NCBI GenBank assembly: GCA_027484575.1
Contig: JAIXSQ010000012.1
Span: forward strand, 1 to 64,000
Source: Comamonadaceae bacterium
Lineage (GTDB): Bacteria > Pseudomonadota > Gammaproteobacteria > Burkholderiales > Burkholderiaceae_C
Direction of reading: 5' to 3'
Length of the DNA stretch: 64,000 nucleotides
Shown here: positions 9,206 to 21,307 of the stretch, one piece after another
Layout: every line of letters starts with the position of its first letter
How positions within the stretch are numbered: position 1 is the first letter of the stretch
The notes under the pieces: generated by a model
Told to the model about the DNA's origin: nothing
Database searches by the model: none
Seen by the model: only the letters and a program-made list of their open reading frames with translations
Program-made: the position numbers and the translations under genes

Positions 9206-9247
9206 GGCAGGCCTGCGCCTGCCGGCGTGGTCCATCCCCGATGGACC
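9206..9247 (-). terminator. Two hairpins between rpsA and ihfB
   Basis: Directly after the rpsA stop (9250-9252) the minus strand has GGTCCATC-GGGG-ATGGACC-like arms (9229-9236 with 9240-9247), then a second stem GGCAGG/CCTGCC (9206-9211 with 9218-9223). There is no T-run, so full termination is doubtful. They could set the ratio of S1 to IHF by partial termination or by protecting the rpsA mRNA end. Confidence 0.4.
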
Positions 9248-9249
9248 GG

Positions 9250-10926
9250 TCAACGCTCCAGCTTGGCCTTGAGCAGCGCGCCCAGGTTGGTCGTGCCGGC
9301 GCTCTCGCGCGAGGACTGCTGGCTCAGGTTGGCCATCGCACCCTGCTCGTCAGCCATGTCCTTGGCCTTGACCGACAGCTGGATGTTGCGGGTCTTGCGG
9401 TCGATGTTGACCACCATCGCATTGACCTCGTCGCCTTCCTTGAGCACGTTGCGCGCGTCTTCCACGCGGTCGCGGCTGATCTCGGAGGCACGCAGGTAGC
9501 CCAGGATGTCGTTGCCCAGGTCGATCTCGGCGCCCTTGGGGTCGACGGTCTTGACCTTGCCCGACACGATGGAGCCCTTGTCGTTCACCGTCACGAAGGT
9601 GGTGAAGGGGTCCTGGTCCAGCTGCTTGATGCCCAGGCTGATGCGCTCGCGGTCCACGTCGACGGCCAGCACGATCGCCTCGACTTCCTGGCCCTTCTTG
9701 AAGTTGCGCACGGCGGTCTCGCCGGTCTCGTTCCAGGACAGGTCGGACAGGTGCACCAGGCCGTCGATGCCGGCGGCCAGGCCCACGAAGATGCCGAAGT
9801 CGGTGATCGACTTGATCGGGCCCTTGACGCGGTCGCCGCGCTTGGTGTTCTGCGCGAATTCCTGCCAGGGGTTGGCCTTGCACTGCTTCATGCCCAGCGA
9901 GATGCGGCGCTTGTCCTCGTCGATCTCCAGCACCATGACCTCGACCTCGTCGCCCATGGAGACGATCTTGGACGGGGCCACGTTCTTGTTGGTCCAGTCC
10001 ATCTCGGACACGTGCACCAAGCCCTCGATGCCCGGCTCGAGCTCGACGAACGCGCCGTAGTCGGCGATGTTGGTGACGCGGCCGAACAGGCGGGTGCCCT
10101 GGGGGTAGCGGCGCGAGACGCCCAGCCACGGGTCGTCGCCCATCTGCTTGAGGCCCAGCGAGACGCGGTTCTTCTCGGTGTCGAACTTGAGGATCTTGGC
10201 CGTGATCTCCTGGCCGGCCTGCACCACCTCGGACGGGTGACGCACGCGGCGCCAGGCCATGTCGGTGATGTGCAGCAGGCCGTCGATGCCGCCGAGGTCC
10301 ACGAACGCACCGTACTCGGTGATGTTCTTGACCACGCCGCGGACGATGGAGCCTTCCTTGAGGGTTTCCATCAGCTTGGCGCGCTCTTCGCCCATCGAGG
10401 CCTCGACCACCGCGCGGCGGCTCAGCACCACGTTGTTGCGCTTGCGGTCCAGCTTGATGACCTTGAACTCGAGGGTCTTGCCCTCGTAGGGGGTCAGGTC
10501 CTTGATGGGACGCGTGTCGATCAGCGAACCGGGCAGGAAGGCGCGGATGCCGTTGACCAGCACCGTCAGGCCGCCCTTGACCTTGCCGGTCGTGGTGCCG
10601 GTGACGAACTCGCCGGACTCGAGGGCCTTTTCCAGGGCCATCCACGAGGCCAGGCGCTTGGCCTTGTCGCGCGACAGGATGGTGTCGCCGTAGCCGTTCT
10701 CGATGGCGTCGATGGCCACCGAGACAAAGTCCCCGACCTGGACTTCGAGCTCGCCCTTGTCGTTCTTGAACTCATCGATCTGCACATACGCTTCGGACTT
10801 CAGGCCGGCGTTGACGACCACGAAGCTGTGCTCGATGCGCACCACCTCGGCGGTGATGACCTCGCCAGCGCGCATTTCGGAGCGCTGCAGCGATTCCTCG
10901 AACAGGGCGGCAAAAGATTCGGACAT
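9250..10926 (-). CDS. rpsA: 30S ribosomal protein S1
   Basis: A 558-residue protein made of six S1 RNA-binding repeats, visible by the repeated pattern G-x-V-x3-T-x-YGAFV-x-L-G (for example [12 protein letters not shown] and [13 protein letters not shown]). S1 binds mRNA and helps the ribosome start on structured leaders. The start at 10926 ([12 protein letters not shown]) is preferred over an ATG five codons earlier because AAGGAAA precedes it at the right distance and it matches the family start. Upstream 10927-11106 (180 bp) holds no gene and should carry its promoter and leader. Confidence 0.97.
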   Translation of the reverse strand: MSESFAALFEESLQRSEMRAGEVITAEVVRIEHSFVVVNAGLKSEAYVQIDEFKNDKGELEVQVGDFVSVAIDAIENGYGDTILSRDKAKRLASWMALEKALESGEFVTGTTTGKVKGGLTVLVNGIRAFLPGSLIDTRPIKDLTPYEGKTLEFKVIKLDRKRNNVVLSRRAVVEASMGEERAKLMETLKEGSIVRGVVKNITEYGAFVDLGGIDGLLHITDMAWRRVRHPSEVVQAGQEITAKILKFDTEKNRVSLGLKQMGDDPWLGVSRRYPQGTRLFGRVTNIADYGAFVELEPGIEGLVHVSEMDWTNKNVAPSKIVSMGDEVEVMVLEIDEDKRRISLGMKQCKANPWQEFAQNTKRGDRVKGPIKSITDFGIFVGLAAGIDGLVHLSDLSWNETGETAVRNFKKGQEVEAIVLAVDVDRERISLGIKQLDQDPFTTFVTVNDKGSIVSGKVKTVDPKGAEIDLGNDILGYLRASEISRDRVEDARNVLKEGDEVNAMVVNIDRKTRNIQLSVKAKDMADEQGAMANLSQQSSRESAGTTNLGALLKAKLER

Positions 10927-11106
10927 TCGGTTTCCTTGCACGTTCCGCAGGTTTCCACCGGCACCATTGCCGGTGTTTCTAGGACTGGGACGGCGGTCTG
11001 TGCGGCTCGCGCCGCGGGTTGGTTGACGATCCGCACCGCCAGTGCGCTGCTGCGCGATGGGGGCGATGCGGGCCTTGTGCGGCCACGAGGGCCGGTCCTG
11101 CCGACG

Positions 11107-13104
11107 TCAGGCGGCCCCGAAAGGCTGCCTGGCTTCCCACCACGCCAGGACCTGGGCCACCGAGTCGTCGACCGACAGCGCAGAGTTGTCCAGCAGGAGG
11201 GCATCCTGCGCCGGCTTGAGCGGGGCGACGGCGCGCTGCGAATCGCGGGCGTCGCGGGCCTCCAGGTCGGCGCGAAGAGCGGGGAGTGTAGCGGGGATCC
11301 CCTTTGAAATCAATTGCTTATGGCGCCTCTCGGCCCGCGTGGCGGCGCTGGCGGTGAGGAACACCTTGAGCTGGGCATCGGGAAAGATGACCGTGCCCAT
11401 GTCGCGGCCGTCGGCCACCAGGCCGGGCAGGCGCCGGAACGACTGCTGCAGCGCCACCAGGGCGGAGCGCACCGAGGGCAGGGCCGAGACCCGGCTGGCG
11501 TTCATGCCGGCCTCCTCGGTGCGGATCGCGTCGCTGACGTCCTCGCCGGCCAGCAGCACCCGGTCGGCCTCGAAGCGCACCGGCAGGCGCTCGGCCATGT
11601 GTGCGATGCGGTGCTCGTGGGCGGCGTCCAGGGGCCAGCCCTGGCGCACGGCCGCCAGCGCGGTCAGGCGGTACAGCGCGCCCGAATCCAGGTAGTGCCA
11701 GCCCAGCTGCTGCGCCACCCGCGCGGCCAGCGTGCCCTTGCCCGAGGCCGTGGGGCCGTCGACGCAGACCACCGGCACGTGCGGCGCGGGCAGCCGCGCC
11801 ACCGCGTACAGGGCCTCGAAGTAGCCCGGGAAGGTCTTGGCCACGCAGCGCGGGTCGAGGATGCGCACCGGCACGCCCGCATGGTTGCAGGCGGCCAGCG
11901 AGAAGCACATCGCCATGCGGTGGTCGTCGTAGGTGGCGATGGTCGCGGCCTGCCACTGCACCGGCGGCGTGACCTGCAGGAAGTCGGCGCCCTCGACCAC
12001 GGTGGCCCCCAGCTTGCGCAGCTCGGTGGCCATGGCGGCCAGGCGGTCGGTCTCCTTGACGCGCCAGCTGGCGATGTTGCGCAGCGTGCTGGTGCCGTCG
12101 GCGTACAGCGCCATCACGGCCAGCGTCATCGCCGCATCGGGGATGTGGTTGCAGTCCAGGTCGAGCGCGCGCAGCGGCCAAGCGCCGCGGCGCACCTCGA
12201 TCCAGTTGGGCCCGGCCGCCACCTGCGCGCCCATGGCGCGGGCGGCCTCGAGGAAGCGGATGTCGCCCTGGATCGAGCCCTCGCCCACGCCCTGGATGCG
12301 CACCGGCGCGTCGGTGGCCGCCAGTGCGCCCAGCGCCACGAAGTAGCTGGCCGACGAGGCGTCGGCCTCGACGTGCAGCGTGCCCGGCGAGGTGTAGCGG
12401 CTGCCCGCGGGGATGGTGAAGCGCTGCCAGCCGTCGCGCCGCACCTGCACGCCGAAGCGCGCCAGCAGGTTCAGCGTGATCTCGATGTAGGGCTTGGAGA
12501 TGAGCTCGCCGACGACCTCGACCACCACGTCGCGCGTGGCCACCAGGGGGAGCGCCATCAGCAGCGCGGTGAGGAACTGGCTGGAGACGTCGCCGCGCAC
12601 CGGGATGGGGGCGTCCAGCCGCAGCTGCGGCCGGCCGATGCGCAGCGGCGGGTAGCCCGGCGTGCCCAGGTCCTCGATGGTGCAGCCCAGGGCGCGCAGC
12701 GCGTCGACCAGGTCGCCGATGGGGCGCTCGTGCATGCGCGGCACGCCCGACAGCTCGAAGTCGCCGCCCAGCACGGCGAGCGCGGCGGTCAGGGGGCGCA
12801 TGGCGGTGCCGGCATTGCCCAGGAACAGCCGGGCCTGCGGCGCGGGGCCCCGGGCGCCGAAGCCGGTGACCTCGACCGTCGTGGCGTCCGCGTGACGCAC
12901 GCCGCAGCCCAGCGCCCGCAGGGCGTCGAGCATCACGCGGGTGTCGTCGGAGTCGAGCAGGTCGTGCAGGACCGTGGTGCCCTCGCACAGGGCGGCCAGC
13001 AGCAGCACCCGGTTGGAGATGCTCTTGGAGCCGGGCAGGGTGACGGTGCCGCCCGCACCGTCGAAGGCGGGCAGGTCCAGGTGGTGCAGGGCCGCGGCGT
13101 CCAT
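11107..13104 (-). CDS. aroA-cmk: Fused 3-phosphoshikimate 1-carboxyvinyltransferase and cytidylate kinase
   Basis: One 665-residue frame encodes two enzymes. Residues 1 to about 435 are EPSP synthase (AroA), the sixth step of the shikimate pathway, with [10 protein letters not shown] near residue 25, [10 protein letters not shown] and [12 protein letters not shown]. From about residue 440 follows cytidylate kinase, with the P-loop [10 protein letters not shown] and YLDSGALYR. In most bacteria these are two neighbouring genes in this order; here no stop or start separates them. The fused form is known in some Burkholderiales. The start ATG lies 11 bp after tyrA. The sequence reads cleanly, with no sign of a frameshift artefact. 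Confidence 0.95.
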   Translation of the reverse strand: MDAAALHHLDLPAFDGAGGTVTLPGSKSISNRVLLLAALCEGTTVLHDLLDSDDTRVMLDALRALGCGVRHADATTVEVTGFGARGPAPQARLFLGNAGTAMRPLTAALAVLGGDFELSGVPRMHERPIGDLVDALRALGCTIEDLGTPGYPPLRIGRPQLRLDAPIPVRGDVSSQFLTALLMALPLVATRDVVVEVVGELISKPYIEITLNLLARFGVQVRRDGWQRFTIPAGSRYTSPGTLHVEADASSASYFVALGALAATDAPVRIQGVGEGSIQGDIRFLEAARAMGAQVAAGPNWIEVRRGAWPLRALDLDCNHIPDAAMTLAVMALYADGTSTLRNIASWRVKETDRLAAMATELRKLGATVVEGADFLQVTPPVQWQAATIATYDDHRMAMCFSLAACNHAGVPVRILDPRCVAKTFPGYFEALYAVARLPAPHVPVVCVDGPTASGKGTLAARVAQQLGWHYLDSGALYRLTALAAVRQGWPLDAAHEHRIAHMAERLPVRFEADRVLLAGEDVSDAIRTEEAGMNASRVSALPSVRSALVALQQSFRRLPGLVADGRDMGTVIFPDAQLKVFLTASAATRAERRHKQLISKGIPATLPALRADLEARDARDSQRAVAPLKPAQDALLLDNSALSVDDSVAQVLAWWEARQPFGAA

Positions 13105-13115
13105 GGGCGGCCGCT

Positions 13116-13988
13116 TCAGGGGCGGCGCTGGCCCATGCGCCAGCTGGCGCGCAGCTGGCTGGCCTGGCCGATGAAGCCTTCGAGCGCGTCGGCGTTGCCC
13201 GAGGCGATCATGGCCTCGAGCGCCTGCAGCGTGTTGCGGAACAGCTTGGACTGCTCCAGCAGTTCCTGCTTGTTGGCCAGCAGCACGTCGCGCCACATCT
13301 TGGGGTCGCTGGCGGCGATGCGGGTGAAGTCGCGGAAGCCCGGGCCGGCCAGGCCCAGGTATTCGTTGCCGCGGGTCTGCCCGGCGATGGCGTTGACCAG
13401 CGCGAAGGCGATCAGGTGCGGCAGGTGGCTCACGGCGGCATAGGCGGCGTCGTGCGCGTCGGGCGCCATCTGCACCACCTGGCAGCCCAGCGCCTCCCAG
13501 ACCTGCACGGCCTTGTTCAGCTGCGCGACCTGGGTGCGCTCGATGGGCGTGAGGATGACCTGCTTGCCGGCGTACAGGTCAGGGTCGGCATGCTCGACGC
13601 CCGAGACCTCCTTGCCGGTGACCGGGTGGCAGGGCACGAAGCCGCCGACGTTGTCGCGCAGCACGCGGCGCGCGGCATCGACCACGTCCTGCTTGGTCGA
13701 GCCCACGTCCATGATCAGCGTCTCCTTGCTGACCAGGTGGCGGATCGCCTTGAAGGTCGCCTCGGTGGCGGCCACGGGCACCGCCAGCAACACGATGTCG
13801 GCGCCCGAGACGGCCAGCAGCGCCGACGGCGCCTCGACGTCGATCACGCCCAGCTGGCGCGCGCGCTCGGTGGTGGAGGGCGACTTGCTGTAGCCGACGA
13901 CGCGCTTGACGAGGCCGGCGCGCTTGAGCGCCAGGGCGAAGGAGCCGCCCATCAGGCCGCATCCGATCAGGCCGAGTTGCTCGAACAT
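13116..13988 (-). CDS. tyrA: Prephenate dehydrogenase
   Basis: A 290-residue NAD(P)-dependent enzyme that turns prephenate into 4-hydroxyphenylpyruvate, towards tyrosine. The N-terminal nucleotide fold shows [20 protein letters not shown], and the family motifs VLLAVPV, DVGSTKQ and [11 protein letters not shown] (containing the substrate His) follow. There is no fused chorismate mutase and no ACT domain, so it is the short monofunctional type. It lies 2 bp behind pheA. Confidence 0.95.
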   Translation of the reverse strand: MFEQLGLIGCGLMGGSFALALKRAGLVKRVVGYSKSPSTTERARQLGVIDVEAPSALLAVSGADIVLLAVPVAATEATFKAIRHLVSKETLIMDVGSTKQDVVDAARRVLRDNVGGFVPCHPVTGKEVSGVEHADPDLYAGKQVILTPIERTQVAQLNKAVQVWEALGCQVVQMAPDAHDAAYAAVSHLPHLIAFALVNAIAGQTRGNEYLGLAGPGFRDFTRIAASDPKMWRDVLLANKQELLEQSKLFRNTLQALEAMIASGNADALEGFIGQASQLRASWRMGQRRP

Positions 13989-13990
13989 GC

Positions 13991-15073
13991 TCAGTCGCTC
14001 ACGGGGTAGGTGCCCAGCACCTTGTAGAAGGCGCAGAGCTTGCGCAGGTCATCGAGCGCGGCCGCCACGTGCGGCTGCGACGGGTGGCCCTGCACGTCGA
14101 TGAAGAAGAAGTATTCCCACTGGCCCGACTTGGCCGGGCGCGACTCGAAGCGGGTCATCGACACGCCGTGCTGCTTGAGCGGCACCAGGATGTCGTGCAC
14201 CGCGCCGGGCCGGTTGGGCACCGACACCACCAGGCTGACGCAGTCCTGGCCGGAGGCCTGGGGCGCGGCCAGCGTCTGCGGCAGGCACACCACCGCGAAG
14301 CGGGTGCGGTTGTAGGCGTCGTCCTGGATGGCGTGGGCGGCGACGTGCAGGCCGAACTCGCTGCCGGCACGTTCGCCCGCGATGCCGGCCCAGGCGGGGT
14401 TGGTGGCGGCCAGGCGAGCGCCTTCGGCATTGCTGGAGACCGCGCGGCGCTCGGCGTGGGGCAGGTGCTTGTTCAGCCAGCCCTGGCACTGGGCCAGGGC
14501 CTGCGGATGCGCCAGCACGGCCTCGATCCCCTCGAGCGAGCGCTCCTTGCGCAGCAGGTGGTGCCGCACCAGCAGGCTCAGCTCGCCGACGATGTGCAGG
14601 GGCGAGCCCAGCAGCAGGTCCAGCGAGCGGGTGACGACGCCCTCGGTGCTGTTTTCCACCGGCACCACGCCGAACTGCGCGGTGCCGGCCGCCGTGGCCT
14701 GGAACACCTCGTCGAAGCTGACGCAGGGGATGTGCTCGATGCTGGAGCCGAAGAACTGCACCGCGGCCTGCTCGCTGAAGGTGCCGGCCGGGCCCAGGTA
14801 GGCCACGCGCTGCGGCGCCTCGAGCGCGCGGCAGGCGGACATGATCTCGCGCCAGATCGTGGCGACGTTCTCGGCCTTGAGCGGGCCGGCGTTGCGCTGC
14901 TGCAGGCCGTGGATGACCTGCGCCTCGCGCTCGGGCCGGAACACCGGCGAGCCCTCGGCGCGCTTGAGCTCGCCGACCTCGTTGGCGAGGCCCGCGCGGC
15001 GGTTGAGCAGGTCGAGCAGTTCGCGGTCGACCGCGTCGATGGCTTCGCGCAGCTGCGCCAGGGTGCGGGCCAT
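13991..15073 (-). CDS. pheA: Chorismate mutase / prephenate dehydratase (P-protein)
   Basis: A 360-residue bifunctional enzyme for phenylalanine synthesis. Residues 1-90 are an AroQ-type chorismate mutase (LAQLREAIDAVDRELLDLLNRR), then the dehydratase domain begins at VAYLGPAGTFSEQAA, with the VPVENSTEG motif. An ACT domain ends the protein and has the Phe-binding motif ESRP (SMTRFESRPAK), so feedback inhibition by phenylalanine is expected. Only 3 bp separate it from gyrA, where serC is normally found. Confidence 0.96.
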   Translation of the reverse strand: MARTLAQLREAIDAVDRELLDLLNRRAGLANEVGELKRAEGSPVFRPEREAQVIHGLQQRNAGPLKAENVATIWREIMSACRALEAPQRVAYLGPAGTFSEQAAVQFFGSSIEHIPCVSFDEVFQATAAGTAQFGVVPVENSTEGVVTRSLDLLLGSPLHIVGELSLLVRHHLLRKERSLEGIEAVLAHPQALAQCQGWLNKHLPHAERRAVSSNAEGARLAATNPAWAGIAGERAGSEFGLHVAAHAIQDDAYNRTRFAVVCLPQTLAAPQASGQDCVSLVVSVPNRPGAVHDILVPLKQHGVSMTRFESRPAKSGQWEYFFFIDVQGHPSQPHVAAALDDLRKLCAFYKVLGTYPVSD

Positions 15074-15076
15074 GCG

Positions 15077-17743
<2,667 letters not shown>

Positions 17744-17776
17744 GCGTCGAGGACTGCGGGGGCGCGGAAACGCGAG

Positions 17777-17782
17777 ATTTTA
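17777..17782 (-). promoter_or_regulatory. Possible -10 box of gyrA
   Basis: On the minus strand TAAAAT lies 33 bp before the gyrA start codon. No good -35 box is visible at 16-18 bp, so this is only the best local candidate. Confidence 0.35.
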
Positions 17783-17865
17783 CGCGGCGGCCGGGCCTTG
17801 TCGCAGACAGGCAACACAAGCCGGGGTTCGCGGTTCCGTCCTACGCGGCTGAGGCGGAGCCGCGA

Positions 17866-17893
17866 TTGATTGTGTAAGGACGTGTGGCACAAT
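17866..17893 (+). promoter_or_regulatory. Putative sigma-70 promoter of the OmpA-family gene
   Basis: A -35 box TTGATT (17866-17871) and a -10 box CACAAT (17888-17893) are separated by 16 bp. This leaves a leader of about 78 bases before the start codon at 17978, as is common for abundant outer-membrane protein genes. Confidence 0.5.
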
Positions 17894-17977
17894 CGACCGA
17901 CGTTTTCGGTGAATGGTCACCTGATAGGACGTTTTCTCGCAGCGCGGCTGCGGCTTTTTCCCCTCAAGAGGAGAACC

Positions 17978-18670
17978 ATGAAGAAACTGAACCAAGTGGC
18001 GATGCTGTTCGCTGCCGCTGCTCTTTCGACGGCCGCTGTCGCCCAGAACCGCCCGGCTGCCGCCAACGGTGGCAACGTGGTCGACAACTGGCAGAACGGC
18101 ACCAGCGAACTGGTTTGGCGCAACGGCACCAACGAACTGTGCTGGCGCGATGCGTCCTGGACGCCCGCCACCGCTGCACGTGGTTGCGACGGCGCGCTGG
18201 TTCCCCCGCCGCCCCCGGCTCCCGCTGCCGCCCCGGCGCCGGCCCCCGCCGCTCCGGCCGCCCGCCCGGCTCCGGCGCCCGCCCCGGCCGCTGCACCCCA
18301 GCCGCCCGCAGCGACCAAGGTCACCTACGCTGCCGACGCCTTCTTCGACTTCGACAAGGCCGTCCTGAAGCCCGAAGGCCGCGCCAAGCTCGACGACCTG
18401 GTCGGCAAGGTCAAGGACATCAACCTGGAAGTGATCATCGCCGTCGGCCACACCGACTCGGTCGGCGCTGACGCCTACAACCAGAAGCTGTCGGTCAAGC
18501 GCGCCGAAGCCGTGAAGGCCTACCTGGTCTCCAAGGGCATCGAGAAGAACCGCGTGTACACCGAAGGCAAGGGCGAGAAGCAGCCCGTCGCCGACAACAA
18601 GACCGGCGAAGGCCGCGCCAAGAACCGCCGCGTCGAGATCGAAGTGGTCGGCACCCGCGCCAACCGCTGA
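17978..18670 (+). CDS. OmpA-family outer-membrane/peptidoglycan-binding protein
   Basis: A 230-residue exported protein. Residues 1-22 are a signal peptide (ends AAVAQ). Next comes a short Trp-rich region with the near repeat NGTSELVWR / NGTNELCWR and two cysteines that may pair, then a Pro/Ala-rich linker of about 45 residues. The C-terminal OmpA domain (from [13 protein letters not shown]) keeps the NX8-type peptidoglycan-binding pattern, GHTDSVG and [11 protein letters not shown]. It has no beta-barrel domain and should tie the envelope to peptidoglycan. AAGAGGAGA precedes the ATG, and a strong terminator follows. Confidence 0.9.
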   Translation: MKKLNQVAMLFAAAALSTAAVAQNRPAAANGGNVVDNWQNGTSELVWRNGTNELCWRDASWTPATAARGCDGALVPPPPPAPAAAPAPAPAAPAARPAPAPAPAAAPQPPAATKVTYAADAFFDFDKAVLKPEGRAKLDDLVGKVKDINLEVIIAVGHTDSVGADAYNQKLSVKRAEAVKAYLVSKGIEKNRVYTEGKGEKQPVADNKTGEGRAKNRRVEIEVVGTRANR

Positions 18671-18693
18671 TCGCAGCGCCCACGCGCGTGACG

Positions 18694-18720
18694 AAAGGGC
18701 CCTTCGGGGCCCTTTCTCTT
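18694..18720 (+). terminator. Rho-independent terminator after the OmpA-family gene
   Basis: Perfect 9-bp stem AAAGGGCCC-TTCG-GGGCCCTTT followed by CTCTT. The TTCG tetraloop gives extra stability. It ends the OmpA transcript 23 bp past the stop codon. Confidence 0.9.
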
Positions 18721-18744
18721 TGCGCCCCGCCACAATCGAGCCCC

Positions 18745-19461
18745 ATGACGCAAGCGCCCCTGAACGCCGACCCGGCCGAACTGGCCAAGTTCTCCGAGCT
18801 GGCCCACCGCTGGTGGGACCCCGAGAGCGAATTCCGCCCGCTGCACCAGATCAACCCGCTGCGCCTGGGCTGGATCGAGGGCATGGTGCCGCTGGCCGGC
18901 AAGCAGGTGCTCGACGTGGGCTGCGGCGGCGGCATCCTGGCCGACAGCATGGCCCGGCGCGGTGCGCAGGTGCTGGGCATCGACCTGGCCACCAAGGCGT
19001 TGCGCGTGGCGCAGCTGCACGCGCTGGAGGCGGGCACGCCCAACGTGCAGTACCGCGAGGTCGCCGCCGAAGCGCTGGCCGCCGAGCAGGCCGGCCAGTA
19101 CGACGTGGTGACCTGCATGGAGATGCTCGAGCACGTGCCCGAGCCGGCCTCCGTGGTGCGCGCCTGCGCGCAGCTGGTCAAGCCGGGCGGCTGGGTGTTC
19201 TTCTCGACCATCCACCGCAATCCCAAGGCGTTCCTGTTCGCGATCGTCGGTGCCGAGTACGTGCTGAACCTGCTGCCGCGCGGCACCCACGAGTACCTCA
19301 AGTTCATCCGGCCGTCCGAACTCGCGACCTACTGCCGGCAGGCGGGCCTGGAGTGGGGCACCACCACGGGCCTGACCTACAACCCGTTCAGCCGCCGCTA
19401 CAGCCTCACGCGCGACACCTCGGTGAACTACTGGGTCGCCACGCGGCGGCCGCTGGCCTGA
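18745..19461 (+). CDS. ubiG: Ubiquinone biosynthesis O-methyltransferase
   Basis: A 238-residue SAM-dependent enzyme that does both O-methylations in ubiquinone synthesis. The SAM site [13 protein letters not shown] lies near residue 54, and [26 protein letters not shown] at the N-terminus is a UbiG hallmark. The end ([10 protein letters not shown]) also fits. The internal ATG at 18745 is used because family similarity begins there; the upstream part of the frame crosses the terminator. The next gene, gph, overlaps by one base. Confidence 0.96.
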   Translation: MTQAPLNADPAELAKFSELAHRWWDPESEFRPLHQINPLRLGWIEGMVPLAGKQVLDVGCGGGILADSMARRGAQVLGIDLATKALRVAQLHALEAGTPNVQYREVAAEALAAEQAGQYDVVTCMEMLEHVPEPASVVRACAQLVKPGGWVFFSTIHRNPKAFLFAIVGAEYVLNLLPRGTHEYLKFIRPSELATYCRQAGLEWGTTTGLTYNPFSRRYSLTRDTSVNYWVATRRPLA

Positions 19462-20120
19462 TGTTCGCCGGCGTGCGCGCGGTGCTGTTCGACCTGGACG
19501 GCACCCTCATCGACAGTGCGCCCGACCTGGGCGCGGCGGCCGACCAGCTGCGCGTGGCGCGCGGGCTGCCGTCGCTGCCGCAGGCGCTGTACCGCCCCAT
19601 GGCCGGCGCCGGGGCGCGCGGCATGCTGGGCGTGGCCTTCGGCATGACGCCCGAGCATCCCGAGTTCCCGGCCCTGCGCGAAGCCTTCTTCCAGGCCTAC
19701 GAGCAGCGCATGACCGTGGCGACCTTCGCCTTCGACGGCGTGCCCGAGCTGCTCGATGCGCTCGTGCAGCGTGCGCTGGCCTGGGGCGTGGTGACCAACA
19801 AGTCGATGCGGTTCACCGGCCCGCTGACGGCGGCGATGCCGCTGTTCGCGCGTGCCGGCGCCATCGTCGGCGGCGACACCACGCCGCACGCCAAGCCGCA
19901 CCCCGCGCCCTTGCTCGAGGCGGTGCGCCGGCTGGGCCTGCAGCCGGCCGACTGCATCTACGTGGGCGACGACGAGCGCGACATCCAGGCCGGCCGCGCC
20001 GCGGGCATGCCGACCGTCGCCGCGACCTACGGCTACCTGGGCAGTGCGCAGGACGTCGCGGCCTGGGGCGCCGACGCGCACATTTCGTCGCCGTTGCAGC
20101 TGCTCGACCTCTTGAAGTGA
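19461..20120 (+). CDS. gph: Phosphoglycolate phosphatase (HAD family)
   Basis: A 219-residue HAD-superfamily phosphatase. Motif I is FDLDGTLIDSAPDL (nucleophile Asp10 and Asp12), motif II is WGVVTNKS, the motif III lysine is in HAKPHPAPLL, and motif IV is YVGDDERDIQAGRAAG. The family removes phosphate from 2-phosphoglycolate formed during DNA repair or oxygenation side reactions. In Burkholderiales it is regularly linked to ubiG. Its ATG shares one base with the ubiG stop (TGATG). Related HAD enzymes such as MupP are an alternative. Confidence 0.88.
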   Translation: MFAGVRAVLFDLDGTLIDSAPDLGAAADQLRVARGLPSLPQALYRPMAGAGARGMLGVAFGMTPEHPEFPALREAFFQAYEQRMTVATFAFDGVPELLDALVQRALAWGVVTNKSMRFTGPLTAAMPLFARAGAIVGGDTTPHAKPHPAPLLEAVRRLGLQPADCIYVGDDERDIQAGRAAGMPTVAATYGYLGSAQDVAAWGADAHISSPLQLLDLLK

Positions 20121-20138
20121 GCGCGCGCGGCCTAAAAT
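20112..20138 (+). promoter_or_regulatory. Promoter of ssrA
   Basis: A clear -10 box TAAAAT (20133-20138) ends 11 bp before the tmRNA 5' end at 20150. The best -35 is TTGAAG (20112-20117), which overlaps the end of gph; the 15-bp spacer is short. Confidence 0.6.
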
Positions 20139-20149
20139 GCCGATCTCCT

Positions 20150-20522
20150 GGGGCTGCACCGGTTTCGACGTGGGTTCGGACACGCAGCAGGGCATGTCGA
20201 GGTTCAGTCACCTCGTTAATCCGCTGAAACAAACTAACTGCAAACGACGAACGTTTCGCACTCGCCGCTTAAACACCGGTGAGCCTCACAACAGTCGGCC
20301 AATGGGCTGGGCAAGGGGCGCAAGCTCCAGGCTGTGAGGGAATCCACATTGGCTGGTCCTGGTCCGGGTGCCTTGGGTCGGGACGAGAACATAGGGCACT
20401 GGCGGCTGGTCTAGCGTGCGTCTGCGCGATTCCAGCGGCGAGATCCAAACCAGAACGCTAAGCATGTAGAACTGTTCGGAGAAGGCTTGCGGACGCGGGT
20501 TCAATTCCCGCCAGCTCCACCA
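20150..20522 (+). ncRNA. ssrA: tmRNA (transfer-messenger RNA)
   Basis: A 373-nt tmRNA. The 5' end GGGGCTG pairs with CAGCTCC before the 3' ACCA, forming the acceptor stem, and GGTTCAATTCC gives the T-arm. The tag reading frame at 20240-20272 reads GCA AAC GAC GAA CGT TTC GCA CTC GCC GCT TAA, i.e. ANDERFALAA, the tag usual in betaproteobacteria. The 3' CCA is encoded. tmRNA rescues stalled ribosomes with SmpB and marks the product for proteolysis. The gene is complete even though foreign DNA begins shortly downstream. Confidence 0.97.
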
Positions 20523-20530
20523 TAATGTGA

Positions 20531-20563
20531 AATCCCAACCCTTATCCGGTTGGGATTTTTTTT
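20531..20563 (+). terminator. Rho-independent terminator of ssrA
   Basis: A 10-bp stem AATCCCAACC / GGTTGGGATT with a 7-base loop, followed by a run of eight T. It starts nine bases past the tmRNA CCA end. Confidence 0.95.
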
Positions 20564-20785
20564 GCCCGTTCCCCCAGTGTTGGCGCAGTTTCGGGCCTTG
20601 GCCTCTTGAGCACGCCCCTCCCGAAGTCGCCATTCCGGGCACGCTTTTCCCCGTTTTTCTCTCTCTGTTCTCTGTTGCCCTCTTGAGCATTCAAGGCCCG
20701 AACTCGTGCGTTGGCGCGGGTTCGCGGGCCATCGGTTTGCTTCTTCGCTTGCTCGGGAGCGCGCGACCGAGACGGCGAAAGGCAC
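20564..20785. other. Gene-free stretch at host/prophage boundary
   Basis: No credible gene. It contains an 11-bp direct repeat CCTCTTGAGCA (20602-20612 and 20679-20689) and an inverted pair CGGGCCTTG (20592-20600) / CAAGGCCCG (20692-20700), a pyrimidine-rich centre, and TTGGCGC at both sides. The host-prophage junction is probably here, and the inverted or direct repeats could be recombinase binding sites; this is a guess. Confidence 0.4.
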
Positions 20786-20806
20786 AAAAAAACCGCCTTG
20801 CGGCGG
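20786..20806 (-). terminator. Terminator of the integration operon
   Basis: On the minus strand a stem CCGCC-GCAA-GGCGG is followed by seven T, 22 bp after the stop codon of the last integration gene (20828). It closes the coupled minus-strand operon. Confidence 0.8.
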
Positions 20807-20827
20807 CGTGTCGGTGCGGTACGGATG

Positions 20828-21307
20828 TCAGCGCGATCCTGCCACCAGCGCCTCACGTTGCGCCAGCCAGGACGCCGACAACTTGCCGCGCAGCAACTGG
20901 CTGACACCCACCTCGAGATGTCCCAAGGCGATGGAATCGATCAGGTCGGGGGCAAGTTGCGCCAGTCGGCTCATCTTGCTCGCTTGGCCGAGGTCGATGC
21001 CTTCGGCCGCCGCGATCTCGGTCATCGAACTGAACCGTCCTTCGTCCAGCAGGCGCTGCCAGTGGTGCGCGAGGCCGAGCGCCCGCATCAAGGGGGTGTC
21101 CTGCGCCATCTCGCGCACCTGCCGCTCACGGCGGGCCTCGTCCAGGAACTCCTGCGGCGCGTCGAACGGCGTGATGACCTGCTTCTTCAAACCTCGGCGC
21201 ACCAGCGTCCAGGGCAGGAAGGTTTCCATCTGCACGCCGCCAGCAGGCAGCGGCGTCTGATATGTCACCGGGTCGCCCTTTACTTGGCCACGGTGTTTTT
21301 TGCTCAT
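20828..21307 (-). CDS. HTH protein associated with serine recombinase (paralogue 2)
   Basis: A 159-residue protein, last of the integration operon. It shares a layout with the gene before it: METFLPWTLVRRG near residue 27, then a ParB/KorB-like helix-turn-helix, MTEIAAAEGIDLGQASKMSRLAQLAPDLID, and an ending LRGKLSASWLAQR. Such small HTH proteins are found next to large serine recombinases in proteobacterial elements. A role in controlling the direction or site of recombination is plausible but unproven. Its ATG overlaps the upstream stop (ATGA); the longer open frame is a shadow. Confidence 0.65.
   Translation of the reverse strand: MSKKHRGQVKGDPVTYQTPLPAGGVQMETFLPWTLVRRGLKKQVITPFDAPQEFLDEARRERQVREMAQDTPLMRALGLAHHWQRLLDEGRFSSMTEIAAAEGIDLGQASKMSRLAQLAPDLIDSIALGHLEVGVSQLLRGKLSASWLAQREALVAGSR

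Noticed and set aside
20150..20522. ssrA 3' end as the attachment site
   Set aside because: No tyrosine integrase in the window and no second copy of the ssrA end found; ssrA with its terminator is intact.
20602..20689. 11-bp direct repeat CCTCTTGAGCA as attL core
   Set aside because: Both copies lie at the same end of the prophage, 77 bp apart, so they cannot be the two ends of one insertion; right end not available.
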